From Pseudonocardia sp. N23 (lineage in GTDB: Bacteria; Actinomycetota; Actinomycetes; Mycobacteriales; Pseudonocardiaceae), in assembly GCF_002583555.1 (NCBI RefSeq), contig NZ_BEGX01000005.1, positions 38,707 through 102,706 of the forward strand: a DNA stretch of 64,000 bases. The letters are read 5' to 3'. How positions within the stretch are numbered: position 1 is the first letter of the stretch; every line of letters starts with the position of its first letter. Positions 17,034-26,842 of the stretch are shown piece after piece. The notes beneath the pieces are model-generated. The model saw nothing but the letters and a program-made list of their open reading frames with translations. It searched no databases and was not told where the DNA came from. Position numbers and translations under genes: made by a program.

Positions 17034-17993
17034 TCAGTCCGCGTCCCGCGGGTGGGCGGTCAGGTACTCGCCCATCCGCGGGAAGTAGTCGGCGGCGTCG
17101 ATCTCGCGGCCGTCGTCGAGGCGCACCCGGTGGATCAGGACACCGCGGTTGTGGCCTCGGCGCGCGTCGGCGCCGGCGACGATGACGACGCTCGACCCGC
17201 GCCGGATCACCACCCGGCCCGGGGTGCCCCCGATCGCGTCGTCGGTGACCGACGCCGACAGGATGCGGATCCGCTCTGTGCCCCGGTAGCAGTACGCGTT
17301 GGGGTACGGGTCGACCTGCGCCCGGACGAGGTTGAAGACGTCACGCGCCGGCCAGGTCCAGTCGATGCGGTTCTCCTCCGCGGTGCGCCGGTGGAAGTAC
17401 GACGCCGCACGGCGGTCCTGAGCCGGCCAGTCGGTGCGCCCCGACTCGAGCAGCGCCAGGCCGTCGACGGTGATCGGGCCGAACATCGCGAGCGTGCGGT
17501 CGAACAGCTCGACGATCGTGTCGTCGTCGGTGATCTGCGTGGCCCGCTGGAGCACGACGTCGCCCGCGTCGAACTCGGGGTTCATCATGTGGGCGGTGAC
17601 GCCGACCTCGGGCTCGTCGTTGATCAGCGCCCAGTTCAGCGGCGCGAACCCGGCATAGGCGGGCAGCAGCGCGTCGTGCACGTTGAGGGTGCCGAGGCGC
17701 GGGATCGAGTACACCTCCGGCGGCAGCCAGGTGCGCCAGTTCGACACCACCATGACATCGGCGTCCGCCGCGGTGATCGCCGCCTTGACCTCGTCGTCCT
17801 CGGCCCGGTTGCGCACGAGCAGCGGGATGCCGCGGTCGGCGGCGAGCTCGGCCACGGACTCGTTGAAGATCTTTTCGTAGGCCGAGTCGCCGTCGGGGTG
17901 GGTCACGATCAGCGGGACCTCGTGGCCGGCGTCCAGCACCGCCTCGATGGTGCGCCGCCCCCATGTCATGTAGCCGAAGGCCACCACGCGCAT
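17034..17993 (-). CDS. N-hydroxyornithine formyltransferase (siderophore biosynthesis)
   Basis: Transfers a formyl group from formyl-THF to N5-hydroxyornithine, making the hydroxamate used by peptide siderophores (coelichelin CchA type). The 319 residues contain the formyltransferase fold with the catalytic Asn-His motif LNVHDALLPAYAGF near 105, the Asp in FDAGDVV near 142, and a C-terminal OB-like domain. The N-terminus MRVVAFGYMTWGRRT matches siderophore formyltransferases rather than Met-tRNA formyltransferase. The ATG is at 17993. The ornithine N-hydroxylase gene lies upstream on the same strand (149 bases) and the broken siderophore-binding protein gene faces it. No NRPS is present in the window. 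Confidence 0.88.
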   Translation of the reverse strand: MRVVAFGYMTWGRRTIEAVLDAGHEVPLIVTHPDGDSAYEKIFNESVAELAADRGIPLLVRNRAEDDEVKAAITAADADVMVVSNWRTWLPPEVYSIPRLGTLNVHDALLPAYAGFAPLNWALINDEPEVGVTAHMMNPEFDAGDVVLQRATQITDDDTIVELFDRTLAMFGPITVDGLALLESGRTDWPAQDRRAASYFHRRTAEENRIDWTWPARDVFNLVRAQVDPYPNAYCYRGTERIRILSASVTDDAIGGTPGRVVIRRGSSVVIVAGADARRGHNRGVLIHRVRLDDGREIDAADYFPRMGEYLTAHPRDAD

Positions 17994-18103
17994 CCGGGAA
18001 TCTCCTCGTTCGTCCGCCCCGGTGCGGTGCCGGGGACGTGTGTCGGCGACCCGGGGTTCCGGGCCGTCGGATCGGGACGGGCGCGCCGTGACGGCTGCCG
18101 GTC

Positions 18104-18145
18104 GGGCACGCGGGTCAGGGCACGCGGGTCAGGGCGCGCGGGTCA
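18104..18145. repeat. 14-bp tandem repeat, three copies
   Basis: Units gggcacgcgggtca at 18104-18117 and 18118-18131, and gggcgcgcgggtca at 18132-18145. The array lies just after the ornithine hydroxylase gene and ends in its stop codon, in front of the formyltransferase gene. Copy number may vary between strains. Confidence 0.8.
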
Positions 18146-19501
18146 GGGCGCGGTGCGCAGCTCGGCGAGATCGGTGCGGGCGTCGCCGCTGGGCGCGGGT
18201 GCCGCGATCGAGGACACGATCTCGCCCGCCCGGACGGCGACGTTGGACAGCAGCGTCGACGAGATGCCGTGGGTGTGCTCGGTCGCACCCTGGACGTAGA
18301 CGCCGGCACGCAGGTCCGGCCGGGTCTCCAGGCGGTAGTCGCGGCCGATGCGCAGCCGCCCCGACGGGTCGCGCCGGCACGAGCCGGCCAGCTCGGGCAG
18401 CAGCCGCAGCGGGTCACCCGACCGGTAGCCCGTCGCGAAGACGACGAGATCGACGGCGACGACGTCGCGGCTGCCGTCGACGACCGACTCCAGCGCGAGC
18501 TCCACGTGGTCGTCGGTCTCCACGACGTCGCCGACGCGGGTGAGGTTGAGGATGCGCAGCCGTTCGGTCCCGGCGACGCGCTCGTGGTAGTGCCGCCGGT
18601 AGAGGTCGGTGATCAGCTCCGGGTCGACGACGGAGTAGTTCGTGTTGGCGTGGTAGCCGAGGATCCGCTGCTTGGCGTCATCGCTCGCGTCGAAGAAGTC
18701 GTCGACGGCACCCGGGTCGAAGATGCGGTTGGCGAACGGGCTGTCGTCGGCCGGGCTGTAGCCGTAGCGCGAGAAGATCGCGCAGACCTCGGCGCCGGGG
18801 AACGTGCGGTGCAGGAAGTCGGCGACCTCCGCGGCGCTCTGCCCGGCGCCGACGACCGCGACGCGCTCCGGCGACGTGCCGACGGCGTCGGGGGCGCGGT
18901 GCAGCAGGTCGCGGCTGTGCCAGATGCGCTCGCCCGCCACGACGCCCGGGGGCAGCTGCGGCGTGAGCCCCGTCGCGACGACGACGTTGCGGGCGCGGTG
19001 GCGGACCTCGCCCGCGACCGAGCGGACGACGACGGTGAGCACGTCGACGGTGCCGTCGGCCCCGATCTCGGGTTCGACGGAGACGACCTCGCAGCCGTAG
19101 TCGACCTGCTCGGCGAACGCCGCGGCGGCCCACTCCAGGTAGTCGTGGAACTCCAGTCGCGACGGCATCGAGCTGCCGTAGTTGATGAAGTCGACGAGCC
19201 GGCCCCGGTCGTGCAGGTACGACAGGAAGCTGAAGGGGCTCGTGGGGTTGCGCAGCGTCACGAGATCCTTGAGGTACGAGATCCGCATCGTCGCGTCGTC
19301 GATGAGCATGCCGCGGTGCCAGCCGAAGCGGGGTTGCCGCTCGAGGAACCGTGCGGTGAGCCGTCGGCCGCCCGCTCCCGCCACGTCGTTGTGCTCGGCC
19401 AACGCGATGGCCAGGCCGAGGTTCGACGGGCCGAAGCCCACACCGAGGACGTCGAGGACGGCCTCGGCGCCGGCGGGACCTGAGGGAGCACAGGTCGACA
19501 T
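18143..19501 (-). CDS. L-ornithine N5-monooxygenase (siderophore biosynthesis)
   Basis: FAD- and NADPH-dependent hydroxylation of ornithine (or lysine) side-chain nitrogen, the first step of hydroxamate siderophore synthesis. From the chosen start the protein has 452 residues. The FAD motif GVGFGPSNLGL is near the N-terminus, the substrate region GMLIDDATMRISYLKDLVT follows, then the NADPH motif GAGQSAAEVADF and the ATGYRSGDPL segment, all typical of SidA/PvdA/CchB enzymes. Longer in-frame starts exist up to 19549, but the ATG at 19501 has ggaagg six bases upstream, while the 19549 start abuts the iron box. It precedes the formyltransferase gene. Iron control through IdeR is strongly suggested. 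Confidence 0.9.
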   Translation of the reverse strand: MSTCAPSGPAGAEAVLDVLGVGFGPSNLGLAIALAEHNDVAGAGGRRLTARFLERQPRFGWHRGMLIDDATMRISYLKDLVTLRNPTSPFSFLSYLHDRGRLVDFINYGSSMPSRLEFHDYLEWAAAAFAEQVDYGCEVVSVEPEIGADGTVDVLTVVVRSVAGEVRHRARNVVVATGLTPQLPPGVVAGERIWHSRDLLHRAPDAVGTSPERVAVVGAGQSAAEVADFLHRTFPGAEVCAIFSRYGYSPADDSPFANRIFDPGAVDDFFDASDDAKQRILGYHANTNYSVVDPELITDLYRRHYHERVAGTERLRILNLTRVGDVVETDDHVELALESVVDGSRDVVAVDLVVFATGYRSGDPLRLLPELAGSCRRDPSGRLRIGRDYRLETRPDLRAGVYVQGATEHTHGISSTLLSNVAVRAGEIVSSIAAPAPSGDARTDLAELRTAP

Positions 19502-19557
19502 CGCCATCCTTCCGGGACCCGATCTGGACGAAGGGGTCATGGTCGCCATTCCTTATC

Positions 19558-19576
19558 TAAGGGCAGGCTAACTAAA
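19558..19576 (-). promoter_or_regulatory. IdeR/DtxR-type iron box
   Basis: On the plus strand the 19 bases read taagggcaggctaactaaa, matching about 14 of 19 positions of the actinobacterial iron box (ttaggttaggctaacctaa), including an unbroken aggctaac core. It sits about 57 bases upstream of the chosen hydroxylase start, a normal promoter position for iron-repressed siderophore genes. ideR itself is at the left end of the window. Matching was done by eye. Confidence 0.65.
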
Positions 19577-19681
19577 GCAGGTGATCGCTCAGAGAGCCAT
19601 CCGGGTGAGCTGTTCCACGGAACGACACGAGCCGTCACCGAGTGTGCATGCGACCCCGGTCTCCGATCGGTACCGAACGCA

Positions 19682-20353
19682 TCAGTCGGCGAGCAGCGTC
19701 CTGACCAGGTCCTGCCACTGCGCGACCATCGGGTCGGAGGCTGCGTCACGGCTGTCGAAGGCGTAGGTCATGGCCGCGCCACGCATGCTCGTGAGCAGAA
19801 GATCACGCACTTGGCGGAACCGCGGATGCGACGACCAGGGTTCCCCCAGCATCCGCGCGAGGGAGGCGCGGATCACCCGGCCGAGACGGCGCTCCTCGGG
19901 CAGCAGGGCGCCCGCGATCTCCGGGTTGGTGCGCGCGGCGGTCCACAGCTCCAGTGCCGCCCAGAAATGGGACTCGTGGAACGACGCCCACAACGCGACC
20001 ACGACCTGGTCGATCCGCTCCGGGCCCTCGACGTCCGCGCCCACGAGGGCGAGCACGCGCTCCTCGGTGTCACGCACCCGCTGCGCGGCGACGTGCTGTG
20101 CCGCCGCGACGAGCAGCAGGTCCCGCGACGGGAAATGGTGCAGCAACCGCCCCCGCGACACGCCGGCGCCCGCCTGGATCGCAAGCGTCGACGCCCCCGC
20201 GTAGCCCTCCGCGACGAGGCACTCGACCGCCGCGTCGAGGATGCGGGCGCGCCCGTCCTCGGCGCGCTGGGCCCGGGTGCGCAGGCCGCTCTCCGCGAGC
20301 ACCGTCGTCTCCGGAGGCACCGTGAGCGACGGGTCCGGGGCGGGAAGGGTCAC
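19682..20353 (-). CDS. TetR family regulator of the beta-oxidation operon
   Basis: A 223-residue repressor. The N-terminal helix-turn-helix (about 35-80) includes ILDAAVECLVAEGYAGAST and GAGVSRGRLLHHFPSRDLLL. The C-terminal part is an all-helical ligand domain with several Trp residues in WASFHESHFWAALELW. The GTG start at 20353 overlaps the TGA of the upstream acyl-CoA dehydrogenase by 4 bases, so it is the last gene of the thiolase-SDR-dehydrogenase operon. A perfect 18-bp palindrome upstream of that operon (23552-23569) is the natural candidate operator, which would make the operon autoregulated, probably with an acyl-CoA as inducer. Target and ligand are inference. Confidence 0.85.
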   Translation of the reverse strand: MTLPAPDPSLTVPPETTVLAESGLRTRAQRAEDGRARILDAAVECLVAEGYAGASTLAIQAGAGVSRGRLLHHFPSRDLLLVAAAQHVAAQRVRDTEERVLALVGADVEGPERIDQVVVALWASFHESHFWAALELWTAARTNPEIAGALLPEERRLGRVIRASLARMLGEPWSSHPRFRQVRDLLLTSMRGAAMTYAFDSRDAASDPMVAQWQDLVRTLLAD

Positions 20354-21501
20354 AGGCCCAACGACCGCCCGATGACTTCCTTCATGATCTCGGTCGTGCC
20401 GCCGTAGATGCGGGTGATGCGGGCGTCGGCGAACGCCTTCGCGATCGGGTACTCCGTCATGTAGCCGTAGCCGCCGAACAGCTGGAGGCAACGGTCGACG
20501 GTGCGGCCCTGCAGCTCGGTGCACCAGTACTTCGCCTTGCTGGCGTCCGCCGCGGTCAGGTCGCCCGCGTCGAGCGCCCGGACGCAGGCGTCGACGTAGT
20601 GCTGGGCGATGTCGATCTCGGTGTCGAGCTCGGCGAGGACGAACCGCGAGTTCTGGAAGGAGCCGATGGGCTTCCCGAAGGCCTTGCGCTCCTTGACGTA
20701 CTCCAGCGTCAGGTCGAGGGCGTAGCGGGCCGCGGCGACCGCGGCGTAGCCGATCGAGAGCCGTTCCTGCGGCAGGTTGCCGACGAGCTGGGCGAAACCC
20801 TGACCCTCCTCGTCACCGAGCAGGTTCGAGACGGGGACGTGGACGTCGGTGAACGACAGCTCCGCGGTGTCCTGGGCGTGCTGGCCGAGCTTGTCGAGGT
20901 TGCGGCCCCGCTCGAAGCCCGCCATGCCCCGCTCGAGCACGACGAGCGACATGCCCTTGTGCTTCTGCGACGGGTCGGTCTTCACCGCGGTGATCACCAG
21001 GTCGGCGTTGATGCCGTTGGTGATGAACGTCTTGGCGCCGTTGACGACGTAGTGGTCGCCGTCGCGGATCGCCGTCGTCGTCATCGACGCGAGGTCCGAC
21101 CCGATGCCCGGCTCGGTCATCGCGATGGCCGTGATCAGCTCGCCGGAGGCGATGCCCGGCAGCCACCGGGCGCGCTGCTCGTCGTTGCAGTACGCCATGA
21201 AGTAGGGCAGGCAGATGTCGTTGTGCAACGACAGGCCCAGGCCCGCGGCGGCCGCCCCGCAGGCCATGAGCTCCTCGTCCATCACCGCGTTGAAGCGGAA
21301 GTCGCGCACCCCGCCGCCGCCGAGCTCCTCGGGGATCTCGATCCCCAGGAAGCCCGAGCGCCCGGCCGTGGCGAACAGCTCGCGGGGCACGATGCCCGCC
21401 CGGTCCCAGTCGTCGTGGTGCGGCACGATCTCGGCCTGCACGAACTTGCGGAACGACTCGCGGAAGGCCTCGTGGTCGTCGTCGAACAGGGTGCGCTTCA
21501 C
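20350..21501 (-). CDS. Acyl-CoA dehydrogenase (long-chain type active site)
   Basis: FAD enzyme introducing the alpha-beta double bond into acyl-CoA. It has 383 residues with the full ACAD fold. FAD/substrate motifs include AMTEPGIGSDLASM near 130 and the C-terminal YGGTTEIMKEVIGR. The Glu normally found in the YEGT motif of medium-chain enzymes is Gly here, while the alternative catalytic Glu of long-chain and isovaleryl types is present in LPQERLSIG near 245. This points to a long-chain or branched substrate. ATG at 21501. It follows the SDR gene and overlaps the TetR gene by 4 bases. Confidence 0.92.
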   Translation of the reverse strand: MKRTLFDDDHEAFRESFRKFVQAEIVPHHDDWDRAGIVPRELFATAGRSGFLGIEIPEELGGGGVRDFRFNAVMDEELMACGAAAAGLGLSLHNDICLPYFMAYCNDEQRARWLPGIASGELITAIAMTEPGIGSDLASMTTTAIRDGDHYVVNGAKTFITNGINADLVITAVKTDPSQKHKGMSLVVLERGMAGFERGRNLDKLGQHAQDTAELSFTDVHVPVSNLLGDEEGQGFAQLVGNLPQERLSIGYAAVAAARYALDLTLEYVKERKAFGKPIGSFQNSRFVLAELDTEIDIAQHYVDACVRALDAGDLTAADASKAKYWCTELQGRTVDRCLQLFGGYGYMTEYPIAKAFADARITRIYGGTTEIMKEVIGRSLGL

Positions 21502-21524
21502 CGATCCGTCCTTCCTGCGAGGTC

Positions 21525-22286
21525 CTAGCGGGGTGCCATGCGGATGGCGCCGTCGAGGCGGATGACCTCGCCGTTGAGCATCGGGTTGGCGACGATGTGC
21601 GCGGCCAGCGCACCGTACTCGGCGGGGTCGCCCAGGCGTGACGGATGCGGGACCTGCGCACCCAGCGACGCGCGGGCCTCCTCGGGCAGCGTCGCCAGCA
21701 GCGGGGTGTCGAACAGCCCCGGCGCGATCGTGACGACGCGGATCATCGCGCTCGCCAGGTCGCGGGCGATCGGCAGCGTCATGCCGACGACACCGCCCTT
21801 GGACGCCGAGTAGGCGGCCTGGCCGATCTGGCCGTCGAACGCCGCGACCGACGCCGTGTTGACGATGACGCCACGCTCCCCGTCGACCGGGTCCGCCTGG
21901 GTCATCCGCTCGGCCGCGAGCCGGATGACGTTGAACGTGCCGATGAGGTTGATCTCGACGACCCGGGTGAACAGGTCGAGCGGGAACGGGCCCTTCTTGC
22001 CGACGGTCTTGGCCGCCGGGCCGATGCCCGCGCAGTTGACCGCGACCCGCAGGGTGCCGAGCCCGGCGGCGACGTCGAGCGCCGCGCCGACCGCGGTCTC
22101 GTCGCGGACGTCGGCGGCAGCGAAGCGGACGGCGTCGCCCAGCTTCTCCGCGACCTGCTCCCCCGGCGAGCCGGGCAGGTCGAGGATGACGACCTTCGCG
22201 CCGGCGTCGAGCAGCTTCTCGGTCGTCGCCAGGCCCAGGCCCGACGCTCCGCCCGTGACCAGAGCGACGGAACCGTTGATGTCCAT
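21525..22286 (-). CDS. 3-hydroxyacyl-CoA dehydrogenase type-2-like SDR
   Basis: NAD-dependent SDR of the HSD17B10 (type II 3-hydroxyacyl-CoA dehydrogenase) subgroup, oxidising 3-hydroxyacyl-CoA in beta-oxidation. The 253 residues show TGGASGLG near 11, the NCAGIGPA segment near 88, the catalytic Ser in NTASVAAF, the YSASKGG Tyr-Lys pair and the [10 protein letters not shown] loop. The segment with [20 protein letters not shown] is characteristic of this subgroup. ATG at 22286 has ggaggtag upstream; earlier in-frame codons are unconserved. It sits between thiolase and acyl-CoA dehydrogenase, consistent with one catabolic operon. Confidence 0.92.
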   Translation of the reverse strand: MDINGSVALVTGGASGLGLATTEKLLDAGAKVVILDLPGSPGEQVAEKLGDAVRFAAADVRDETAVGAALDVAAGLGTLRVAVNCAGIGPAAKTVGKKGPFPLDLFTRVVEINLIGTFNVIRLAAERMTQADPVDGERGVIVNTASVAAFDGQIGQAAYSASKGGVVGMTLPIARDLASAMIRVVTIAPGLFDTPLLATLPEEARASLGAQVPHPSRLGDPAEYGALAAHIVANPMLNGEVIRLDGAIRMAPR

Positions 22287-22335
22287 GTGGTGCGCTACCT
22301 CCAGGTGCGGCGGAGCAGAGTCGTCGGCGGAACGG

Positions 22336-23481
22336 TCAGAGCAGCTCGATGATGGTCGCGTTGGCCTGGCCGCCACCCTCGCACATGGTCTGCAGGCCGT
22401 AGCGGATCCCGTTGTCGCGCATGTGGTGGATCATCGTCGTCATGATCCGGGCCCCCGAGGCGCCGAGCGGGTGGCCCAGGGCGATCGCGCCGCCGTTGGG
22501 GTTGAGTGTCTTGGGGTCGGCGCCGAGGTCGGCCAGCCACGCCAGCGGGACGGGCGCGAACGCCTCGTTGACCTCGAAGACGCCGATCTGGTCGAGCGTC
22601 AGCCCGGAGCGGGCGAGCGCCTTCTCGGTGGCGGGCATCGGCGCCGTCAGCATGATCATCGGGTCGGCCCCGGCGAGGACGGCGGTGTGGACGCGGGCGA
22701 TCGGGGCCAGGCCCAGCTCGGCGGCCTTCTCCGAGGTGGTCATCAGCAGCGCGGCGGAGCCGTCGGAGATCTGCGAGGCGTTGCCCGCGGTGATCACGCC
22801 GTCGGGCCGGAAGACGGTTTTGAGCTGGCCGAGGCTCTCCAGCGTGCCGCCGCGGCGGATGCCCTCGTCGGCGGCCACGACGGTGCCGTCGGGCAGCGTG
22901 ACCGGCGCGATCTGGCCGACGAAGCGGCCGTCGTCCTGCGCGGTGGCGGCCTTCTCGTGGCTGGCGAGGGAGAACTCGTCGAGCTGGGCGCGGGAGAAGC
23001 CCCACTGCTCGGCGATCATCTCCGCGCCGACGCCCTGGTTCGGCATGTCCGGGCCGTAGCGCTCGGCGAAGCCCGGGCCGTAGGGGTTCGAGTCGCCCAT
23101 CGACGACAGCATCGGCACCCGTGTCATCGACTCGACGCCACCGGCGACGACGACGTCGTACTGCCCGGCGACGAGGCCCGCGGCGGCGAAGTGCACCGAC
23201 TGCTGGCTCGACCCGCACTGCCGGTCGATCGTGACGCCGGTGACCGTCTCGGGCCAGCCCGCGGCCAGGACCGCGGTGCGGCCGATGTCGCCGGTCTGCT
23301 CGGCGGACTGCGTGACGCAGCCCCAGATGACGTCGTCGACCGCGGCGGGGTCGACGCCGCTGCGCTCGGCGAGGCTGCGCAGCACGTGTGCGGACAGGTC
23401 CGCCGGGTGCACTCCCGCGAGGCCGCCCTTGCGTCGGCCGACCGGGGTCCGTACCGCTTCGACGATCACCGCATCGCGCAC
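22336..23481 (-). CDS. Acetyl-CoA acyltransferase (thiolase)
   Basis: Cleaves 3-ketoacyl-CoA to acetyl-CoA and a shortened acyl-CoA. The 381 residues contain both catalytic cysteines (C89 in DRQCGSSQQ and the CEGGGQANA Cys near the C-terminus) and the [16 protein letters not shown] histidine motif. NEAFAPV is also present. The start is ATG at 23481. It is the first gene of the thiolase-SDR-acyl-CoA dehydrogenase-TetR operon, with the 18-bp palindrome about 70 bases upstream. The set lacks an enoyl-CoA hydratase, which must come from elsewhere in the genome. Confidence 0.94.
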   Translation of the reverse strand: MRDAVIVEAVRTPVGRRKGGLAGVHPADLSAHVLRSLAERSGVDPAAVDDVIWGCVTQSAEQTGDIGRTAVLAAGWPETVTGVTIDRQCGSSQQSVHFAAAGLVAGQYDVVVAGGVESMTRVPMLSSMGDSNPYGPGFAERYGPDMPNQGVGAEMIAEQWGFSRAQLDEFSLASHEKAATAQDDGRFVGQIAPVTLPDGTVVAADEGIRRGGTLESLGQLKTVFRPDGVITAGNASQISDGSAALLMTTSEKAAELGLAPIARVHTAVLAGADPMIMLTAPMPATEKALARSGLTLDQIGVFEVNEAFAPVPLAWLADLGADPKTLNPNGGAIALGHPLGASGARIMTTMIHHMRDNGIRYGLQTMCEGGGQANATIIELL

Positions 23482-23551
23482 GCGCGCCTCCTGTTTCGAC
23501 CGGGTGGCGACGACGAGGGGCGACGTCGCCTCCTCCGACGCTAGCAGCCGA

Positions 23552-23564
23552 ACAGTCAGCGCTG

Positions 23565-23569
<5 letters not shown>
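23552..23569. promoter_or_regulatory. Perfect 18-bp palindrome, likely TetR operator
   Basis: acagtcagcgctgactgt is fully self-complementary. It lies about 70 bases upstream of the thiolase start, in the spacer between the MarR gene stop and the beta-oxidation operon. Since that operon ends with its own TetR gene, this is the best candidate operator. Length and symmetry are typical of TetR sites; binding is inference. Confidence 0.6.
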
Positions 23570-24182
<613 letters not shown>

Positions 24183-24190
24183 GACCCGGC

Positions 24191-26797
24191 CTAGCCCGCC
24201 GCGGCCGGCGTCGCGCCGAGCCGCAGGTCGAGATGGGCGGGGCCGTCGCCCGCGAGGTCGACACGCTGTGCCGTCGGCCCGCCGTAGGACGCGGCCACGG
24301 TATAGGTGCCCGCGTGCAGCCCCTCCACGCAGTACTCGCCGTCGGACCCGCTGACGGCCGCGGCCACCACGTTGCCGTGCGCGTCGGTCAGCGTCACCGT
24401 GGCCCCGGCGAGCCGGCTGCCGCCCGGTCCGGTGACGACGCCGCCGAGGCGGGTGAGGGCGTCGGCCAGCTCGAGGTCGACGGTCGCGGGGGCGCCGGTG
24501 GCGACGCGGACCGTCGACGCCCGGGGGCGCCTGCCGGGCAGGCTCGCCGTCAGCGTCGTGTCCCCGGAGGGCAGCCCGGCGAGGACGAAGGCACCGTCGG
24601 GCCCGGTCGTGGCCCGCCCGACGACGCGCCCGGCCGAGTCGGTGGCGAGCACCGTCGCAGGGACGTCGGCGGCCACCGGGCGGACGACGCCGCGGACCGA
24701 GCCGCCGCCCTCCAGGCTGAAGTCGCGTTCGACGCCGCTGCCGTTGAGCGTGACCGCAACGGCGTCGGCCTGGAAGCCGGGTGCGGTCGCGACGACGGTG
24801 TAGGTGCCGGGCGCCAGCCCGCTGAGCGCGTAGCTGCCGTCGGGCTCGACGACCGCCCTGCCGACCTGGCTGCCGTCGCCCGCGGTCACCACGACGACGC
24901 CGTCGCCGATCTCGCTGCCGTAGGCGGCGAGGACCCGGCCGACGAGCTCACCCGCCGGGACGGGGCCACGCGGGCGCGGGCGGGACTCGTCGACGATCTC
25001 GCTGGGGCCGCCGCCCGCCTCGCCCGCCACGGCGGCGAGCTCGGCACCGACGCTCTCGCGGGGCGTGGCCTGCAGGTGCCGGGCGGCGGCCGCGCGCCGG
25101 CTGCCGGTGAAGAACGACGCCACCGCGGCGACGAGGCAGGCGATCACGGCGAACAGGAACGCGGCCGCGAGGCCGTCGGAGAACGGCTGCGAGATCAGGT
25201 TCGGGAAGAAGCTGCGCCCGGTGAGGAACGCGGCCTGGTCCGGCGGGATGGTGCCGAGGACCCCGCCGAGCAGCTGCTGGATCGGGTTGTAGCCGAGGAA
25301 GGCGGCGAAGAGCACGCCCACCGGCGGCAGGTCGGCGATGTTCGACGCGTCGGCCGCCGGGACGCCGTGGGCCAGCAGGCCCGACTCCATGACGCCGGGC
25401 AGGTTCGTCGCCAGGCCCGCGATCATGAGGCTGAAGAACAGGCCGATGGAGAGCACCATCGCGGAGTTCTGGAACGTCGCGGTCATGCCGGCGCCGGCGC
25501 CGCGCGAGCCCGCGGGCAGGCTGTTCATGATCTCGGCCCGGTTGGGCGAGGAGAACAGGCCCATGCCGATGCCGTTGAACAGCAGCAGGGCCGCGAACGC
25601 CCAGTAGTCGAAGTCGACGGGAAGCAGCTCCAGCAGCAGGAACGTCACCGCCGAGATGATCATGCCGCCGCTGGTGAACCACCGGGCGCCGAGCCGGTCG
25701 GACAGGACGCCCGACAGCGGCGCGGACAGCAGGAACCCGATCGTGAGCGGGAGCATGTAGATGCCTGCCCACAGCGGTGTCTGTTCGAAGCTGTAGCCGT
25801 GCTGGGGCAGCCAGATGCCCTGCAGCCAGATGATCAGCATGAACTGCAGGCCACCGCGGCCGAGCGAGGCGAGCAGGTTGGAGATGTTGCCGAGGGTGAA
25901 GGCCCGGTTCTTGAACAGCGACAGCTCGAACAGCGGCACCGCGACCCGGGTCTCGATGATGCCGAAGGCGATCAGGACGACGACGCCGCCGATGATGCAG
26001 GTCAGCACGAGCGGGCTGGTCCAGCCCATGGTGTGCCCGCCGTAGGGCTGGATGCCGTAGGTGATGCCGACGAGGACCGCGATGAGGCCGACCGCGAAGG
26101 TCGCGTTGCCCCACCAGTCCATCTTGGCGCGCGTGCGGGTGCCGGTGTCGCGCAGCTTGAGGTAGGCCCAGATCGTGCCGAACACACCGAAGGGCACGGA
26201 CACGAGGAAGACGAGGTGCCAGTTCACCGGGCCGAGCAGGCCGCCGATGACCAGGCCGAGGAACGAGCCGGCGATCGCGGCGACGCCACTGATCCCCAGC
26301 GCCATGCCGCGCTGCCGCTGCGGGAACGCGTCGGTGAGGATCGCGCTCGAGTTGGCCATCAGGAAGGCGCCACCGACGCCCTGGATGATGCGCCAGATGA
26401 TCAGCCACCACGCGGCGGCGTCACCGTGCTGCCACGTGACCGCCAGGAAGATCGACGAGATCGTGAAGACCGCGAAGCCGAGGTTGTACATCTTGGCCCG
26501 GCCGTACATGTCGCCGAGCCGCCCGAAGCCCACGACCAGCACCGCGGTGACGACCAGGAAGCCCATGATCATCCACAGCAGGTAGCTGGTGTTGCCGGGG
26601 CCGAGGGGGTCGATGCCGATCCCCCGGAAGATGTCCGGCAGCGCGATGAGGACGATCGAGGAGTTGATCGTCGCCATCAGCAGACCGAGCGTCGTGTTCG
26701 ACAGCGCGATCCACTTGTAGTGCGGGTCCGGTTCGGCCGGTCCTCCCCGGTTCGTGTCCAGCTCGGTTTCCCGCACCGTCGACCGTGCAGGCGCCAC
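24191..26797 (-). CDS. DHA2-type MFS transporter fused to carboxypeptidase-regulatory repeats
   Basis: An 868-residue membrane protein. The first 550-600 residues form a 14-TM DHA2 drug:proton antiporter, with the N-terminal segment WIALSNTTLGLLMATINSSI and the GRLGDMYGRAKM loop. After the last membrane segment and an acidic linker come about 230 residues of beta-rich repeats. Three copies start with patterns such as GVVVVTAGDGSQVGRAVVEPDGSY and end in LAPGTYTVVATAPGF or a variant. These match the CarboxypepD_reg/Ig-like fold, and most of the positions identify extracellular or cytoplasmic beta sandwiches elsewhere. Possible starts are TTG 26806, GTG 26803 and GTG 26797; I chose 26797 because the taggag site then has normal spacing. 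It is followed by the MarR gene. Confidence 0.87.
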   Translation of the reverse strand: MAPARSTVRETELDTNRGGPAEPDPHYKWIALSNTTLGLLMATINSSIVLIALPDIFRGIGIDPLGPGNTSYLLWMIMGFLVVTAVLVVGFGRLGDMYGRAKMYNLGFAVFTISSIFLAVTWQHGDAAAWWLIIWRIIQGVGGAFLMANSSAILTDAFPQRQRGMALGISGVAAIAGSFLGLVIGGLLGPVNWHLVFLVSVPFGVFGTIWAYLKLRDTGTRTRAKMDWWGNATFAVGLIAVLVGITYGIQPYGGHTMGWTSPLVLTCIIGGVVVLIAFGIIETRVAVPLFELSLFKNRAFTLGNISNLLASLGRGGLQFMLIIWLQGIWLPQHGYSFEQTPLWAGIYMLPLTIGFLLSAPLSGVLSDRLGARWFTSGGMIISAVTFLLLELLPVDFDYWAFAALLLFNGIGMGLFSSPNRAEIMNSLPAGSRGAGAGMTATFQNSAMVLSIGLFFSLMIAGLATNLPGVMESGLLAHGVPAADASNIADLPPVGVLFAAFLGYNPIQQLLGGVLGTIPPDQAAFLTGRSFFPNLISQPFSDGLAAAFLFAVIACLVAAVASFFTGSRRAAAARHLQATPRESVGAELAAVAGEAGGGPSEIVDESRPRPRGPVPAGELVGRVLAAYGSEIGDGVVVVTAGDGSQVGRAVVEPDGSYALSGLAPGTYTVVATAPGFQADAVAVTLNGSGVERDFSLEGGGSVRGVVRPVAADVPATVLATDSAGRVVGRATTGPDGAFVLAGLPSGDTTLTASLPGRRPRASTVRVATGAPATVDLELADALTRLGGVVTGPGGSRLAGATVTLTDAHGNVVAAAVSGSDGEYCVEGLHAGTYTVAASYGGPTAQRVDLAGDGPAHLDLRLGATPAAAG

Positions 26798-26824
26798 GCT
26801 CACCAACTCCTACGTCACGTTCAT

Positions 26825-26842
26825 TTAGTTGCTTTACACTAA
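26825..26842. promoter_or_regulatory. Inverted repeat in the MFS/AIM24 intergenic region, likely MarR operator
   Basis: ttagttgctttacactaa: TTAGT and ACTAA arms separated by 8 bases, inside a markedly AT-rich pocket (about 26815-26860). It lies just upstream of the MFS-MarR operon start, the expected position for autoregulation by the MarR protein. The divergent AIM24 genes start 130 bases away. Confidence 0.5.
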
